Of a stretch of DNA of 64,000 bases, positions 61,792-64,000 are shown piece after piece (the first letter of the stretch is position 1; every line of letters starts with the position of its first letter). Location of the stretch: NCBI GenBank assembly GCA_035620895.1, contig DASPFY010000001.1:1-64000 (forward strand), written 5' to 3'. The notes under the pieces are model-generated. The model was not told the DNA's origin. It worked only from the letters and a program-made list of their open reading frames with translations, and made no database searches. Position numbers and translations under genes: made by a program. The stretch comes from TA-21 sp035620895. Lineage in GTDB: Archaea; Thermoproteota; Nitrososphaeria; Nitrososphaerales; Nitrososphaeraceae.

Positions 61792-62057
61792 TCATTTATT
61801 TCCTTTTTTTACGTCAATATGTTCTATTAGCTGCACTTCTTGCGCACGAATATACAAATCGAAAATCCTCTTCCTCTCTTTATTCGTTATTGGTTTTGGT
61901 TTGCGATTTTCTGTAAGTGAAATATAATATAATTTTTGAAAATCCTCATCCGACATTGCTACTATCAGACAGGTAGAACATATTTGAATTTCAGATCCGG
62001 GATCAACTAATGTGTCACATAATAAACAAGTCGATTTTTAGTAAAGTCCTCTGCCAT
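61792..62057 (-). pseudogene. Zinc-ribbon protein gene with homopolymer frameshift
   Basis: ATG 62057 reads MAEDFTKN and then leaves frame. With one extra A in the A5 run it continues STCLLCDTLVDPGSEIQICS, TCLIVAMSDEDFQKLYYISL and ends IDVKKGNK at 61792, about 88 residues. CLLC and CSTC would form a zinc ribbon. It is a sequencing error or a fresh mutation. Confidence 0.5.
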
Positions 62058-62277
62058 ATCATACTATGTGGAACATTAGATATAACGCTTAGAACAAAAT
62101 ATGATTAGGACTGCGATTCTAATTTACAATCTATAAATTTGCGTCAAGCAGTTATAGTATGAATGTATTTCTCCAAGGAAATCAATTTCAATTTATCATA
62201 ACAATACTGATCTCTGGTATACAATTCAAGATTTACAACAACATTAAATTACTCTTATATTATCCCCGTTTCCAGAT

Positions 62278-62563
62278 CTAGGATTTTACATTATGTGTTA
62301 TTATATATGGTGAACCTTTCTTGTATGTTATTGTTACCTTCTTGTATGTTATTGTTACAATGTCTTCTTTGTCATAAGGACAATTCTGAATTACCCTTGG
62401 GATTTTATCAGTGGCTTCTAAAACACAAGTCACTCGGGTCCTTTATTACAACTCTTGCATCACTAACATTATCTCTTTCAAATGATTTGAACAAAGGAAA
62501 TCCAAACATAGCCTGTAATCCAAAGAATATACCTACAATTGCAATACCTGCATAAATGAGCAT
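62278..62563 (-). pseudogene. Membrane-anchored protein gene with frameshift and internal duplication
   Basis: ATG 62563 opens a hydrophobic anchor (MLIYAGIAIVGIFFGLQAMF) and SDARVVIKDPSD. After a one-base shift it continues CVLEATDKIPRVIQNCPYDK, EDIVTITYKK twice, and ends THNVKS at 62278. The doubled TITYKK comes from a 21-base tandem duplication. The opposite-strand frame over this region is its shadow. Confidence 0.5.
62318..62359. repeat. 21-base tandem duplication
   Basis: Two copies of TTCTTGTATGTTATTGTTAC plus one base lie inside the frameshifted gene at 62278-62563 and duplicate the VTITYKK stretch. Confidence 0.85.
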
Positions 62564-62664
62564 CTTCCTACCATAATCTTCGTTATCAAAACTAATTGCA
62601 TATTATAAATCCCTAAAATTTATGTTACTAATACTCCATTAGGATTGGTTGAAAGAATCTTACG

Positions 62665-62684
62665 ATAAGATGCAATAAGATGCA
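62665..62684. repeat. 10-base direct repeat (ATAAGATGCA twice)
   Basis: It lies about 100 bases upstream of the 62563 start. It may be a regulatory site or simple slippage. Confidence 0.5.
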
Positions 62685-62759
62685 ATTAGAATGATATTGA
62701 ATTTCAGACTAATCATAATTTTATGATTTTTGATAACCAGATGACGAATGATGACACGC

Positions 62760-63617
62760 TTATGGTGGTAACGGAGGCTGGATCTCTCTCACACTCAAGT
62801 TCATAAAATTCCATGTCATATTATCAGACCTAAAGATAGCCAAGGGTCCTCCTTTAGTTATTATATAGTCTTTAGTCTTTCCACAGTTTGCACTGTAGAA
62901 TATAGGATCTGGCTCGTTGGCGTACCATCCACCGTTGTCAATCAATTCAGTAACTTTTAACCAGTTATTGTTGGCCTTATCATCAAGATAGGCTTCCATC
63001 TTTACTGCCGTGTCATTGTTCGTATTGTAGACCACGACTTTCCAGCCAATCCACCTTCCAATAATAGAATCCGTTACATGTGTTTCAGCTCGCTTATCAG
63101 TATATCCTCCTGTATGCCATATCTCCTTTACCCACGATACGGTACCGTTAACATCGATACCACCCTTTAGAGCGGTTCCTTCACAAGGAACTGTGTTATT
63201 ATGTTTCCCTCCTCTGATGGACCAGACAAGTGCATCATTTGGATTGTTAGAAGGGATTATTTTGGCATACCCCGTCATTTCGACATTCTTCCATTCTTCA
63301 GATCGTGGAAGTCTCAAGACCTCCATTCTCACCTCTTCAGCGTAGGTGCCATTATGAAGTCTTCCACTTACCTGCCATGAACCATCTAATTGACGAGTAA
63401 TATTTGATTCAGTTTCAAATCCTGGATCCTCGGTAGGATTATTCATATCAACGAACCATTCCCTTCCTCCTGCTTTTGTAGGATACACTTCCATTACTCC
63501 AAATTTATCTGTCATATTCATATACTCTGAGGGAAATATTCTTGAAATTGGAACATAATAATAATAATAAGTGATTGCAAGTATTATTATAATTGGAACT
63601 AATGCAATGATTAACAT
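62760..63617 (-). CDS. Secreted jelly-roll-like protein
   Basis: The 285-residue protein has an N-terminal anchor (IIALVPIIIILAITYYYYYV). The extracytoplasmic beta-rich domain carries MTDKFGVMEVYPTKAGGREW, WQVSGRLHNGTYAEEVRMEV, VWSIRGGKHNNTVPCEGTAL and WIGWKVVVYNTNNDTAVKME. The pattern recalls concanavalin-like polysaccharide-binding or lyase folds, but no catalytic set is clear. Many sequons suggest a glycosylated surface protein. Confidence 0.7.
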   Translation of the reverse strand: MLIIALVPIIIILAITYYYYYVPISRIFPSEYMNMTDKFGVMEVYPTKAGGREWFVDMNNPTEDPGFETESNITRQLDGSWQVSGRLHNGTYAEEVRMEVLRLPRSEEWKNVEMTGYAKIIPSNNPNDALVWSIRGGKHNNTVPCEGTALKGGIDVNGTVSWVKEIWHTGGYTDKRAETHVTDSIIGRWIGWKVVVYNTNNDTAVKMEAYLDDKANNNWLKVTELIDNGGWYANEPDPIFYSANCGKTKDYIITKGGPLAIFRSDNMTWNFMNLSVREIQPPLPP

Positions 63618-63757
63618 TTTCCTTTTGGTTCCTATCTGACTCCTATAATTATCACTTATATAATTTCTGTTAGTTAATTGGGTCTAATTAACTGTCTAGT
63701 ATACCTAAATATTACTTGTGATTAGACCTAATAAATAGATCTGTTGAATTTTTGAAT

Positions 63758-64000
63758 CTATTCTATTCTTAATGATTCTAGAATCTGTTTAACTGTAGGT
63801 AAATAGGCATCAAATTTAGAGCTTTCGGCACTAAATTGAAAAACATAAACCTTGCTGCCTACTGTTGTCCAGGAATGCATTATCTCAAGTGAAACTGGGT
63901 TTCCGATATTTGGTAACGTTGAGAATACTACCTGGTGACCTGGTCGTCCTGCAAGTGTAGTTGGATCTGAACTCGATATCATAATTTGGCCTCCTGTTTG
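63758..64000 (-). CDS. PsbP-like lipoprotein/secreted protein, 3' part only
   Basis: The C-terminal roughly 80 residues are visible; the frame stays open to the right edge (QTGGQIMISSSDPTTLAGRP, SWTTVGSKVYVFQFSAESSK, FDAYLPTVKQILESLRIE). The AGRPGHQVVF and the final YLPTVKQILESL helix match PsbP-type proteins common in Thaumarchaeota. The N-terminus and signal lie outside the window. Confidence 0.75.
   Translation of the reverse strand, partial: QTGGQIMISSSDPTTLAGRPGHQVVFSTLPNIGNPVSLEIMHSWTTVGSKVYVFQFSAESSKFDAYLPTVKQILESLRIE

Noticed and set aside
62295..62555. An 86-codon plus-strand frame
   Set aside because: The minus strand reads a membrane-anchored protein interrupted by one frameshift. 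The plus frame is Leu-rich because of the opposite-strand composition.
1..64000. tRNA, rRNA or CRISPR arrays
   Set aside because: No T-loop-like GGTTCRA-containing cloverleaf, no rRNA-like conserved stretch and no spaced repeat array were found by eye. The only tandem repeats are inside coding regions.
1..64000. A defence, toxin-antitoxin or prophage system
   Set aside because: No nuclease, integrase, restriction, Cas, toxin or structural phage gene was recognised; the gene fragments look like eroded cellular genes.

Overview
The window reads as AT-rich chromosomal DNA (roughly one third G+C by eye) of an archaeon, most likely an ammonia-oxidiser-type Thaumarchaeote (Nitrososphaerota, Nitrososphaerales/Nitrosocosmicus-like). 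The reasons are: archaeal TATA boxes about 25 bases before leaderless starts; frequent TTG/GTG starts; many tiny zinc-ribbon proteins; stacks of UspA and CBS-domain proteins; winged-helix/CBS fusions; TRASH-type Lrp regulators; PsbP-like and cupredoxin-like secreted proteins; and an acyl-CoA carboxylase gene set of the kind used by the thaumarchaeal carbon-fixation cycle. No amo gene, rRNA or tRNA was recognised, so the assignment is an inference.

Layout. 0-6 kb: CBS and UspA proteins, two colliding gene remnants (Nramp and glycosyltransferase), a bacterial-type GAPDH and a CBS/C2H2 fusion. 5.9-11.4 kb: an acyl-CoA carboxylase operon (carboxyltransferase, biotin carboxylase, biotin carrier) beside a fused-subunit CoA-transferase. 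11.4-24.9 kb: UspA, CBS, winged-helix/CBS and CBS/HPF-like proteins, an NAD-salvage pair (pncB-pncA), a phosphoribosyltransferase, a zinc alcohol dehydrogenase, a ribbon-helix-helix protein and Hsp20. 25-28 kb: an APC permease, a VIT/CCC1-type metal transporter and UspA. 28-44 kb: a gene graveyard. It holds broken or truncated copies of SDR, thioredoxin reductase, AlkB, UspA, CBS, intradiol dioxygenase, PepSY-like and zinc-ribbon genes, mixed with intact small zinc ribbons, a cupredoxin and secreted proteins. Part of it is a segmental duplication whose two copies have decayed reciprocally. 44-50 kb: nitroreductase, macro domain, Hsp20-like, small zinc ribbons and a PQQ-type sugar dehydrogenase. 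50-53.3 kb: a copper-export locus (CopA with a divergent Lrp/TRASH regulator and an HMA remnant). 53-64 kb: small stress-type proteins, CorA, a KRKTTP-repeat protein, two lone receivers, a PRC-barrel-like protein and several frameshifted secreted-protein genes, ending in a PsbP-like gene that runs off the edge.

How it works together. The strongest theme is sensing of adenine nucleotides and energy state: seven full-length UspA proteins, seven full CBS proteins, NAD salvage and an ADP-ribose-binding macro domain. A second theme is metal and redox handling: CopA/TRASH, cupredoxin, VIT, Nramp remnant, Met-rich PepSY protein and about a dozen zinc ribbons. A recurring TGCA-N-TGCA motif sits 40-90 bases upstream of several unrelated genes and may mark a shared regulon. 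Many accessory genes carry one-base shifts, several in homopolymers, so some breaks could be sequencing errors. Others (in-frame stops, missing halves) look like true decay.
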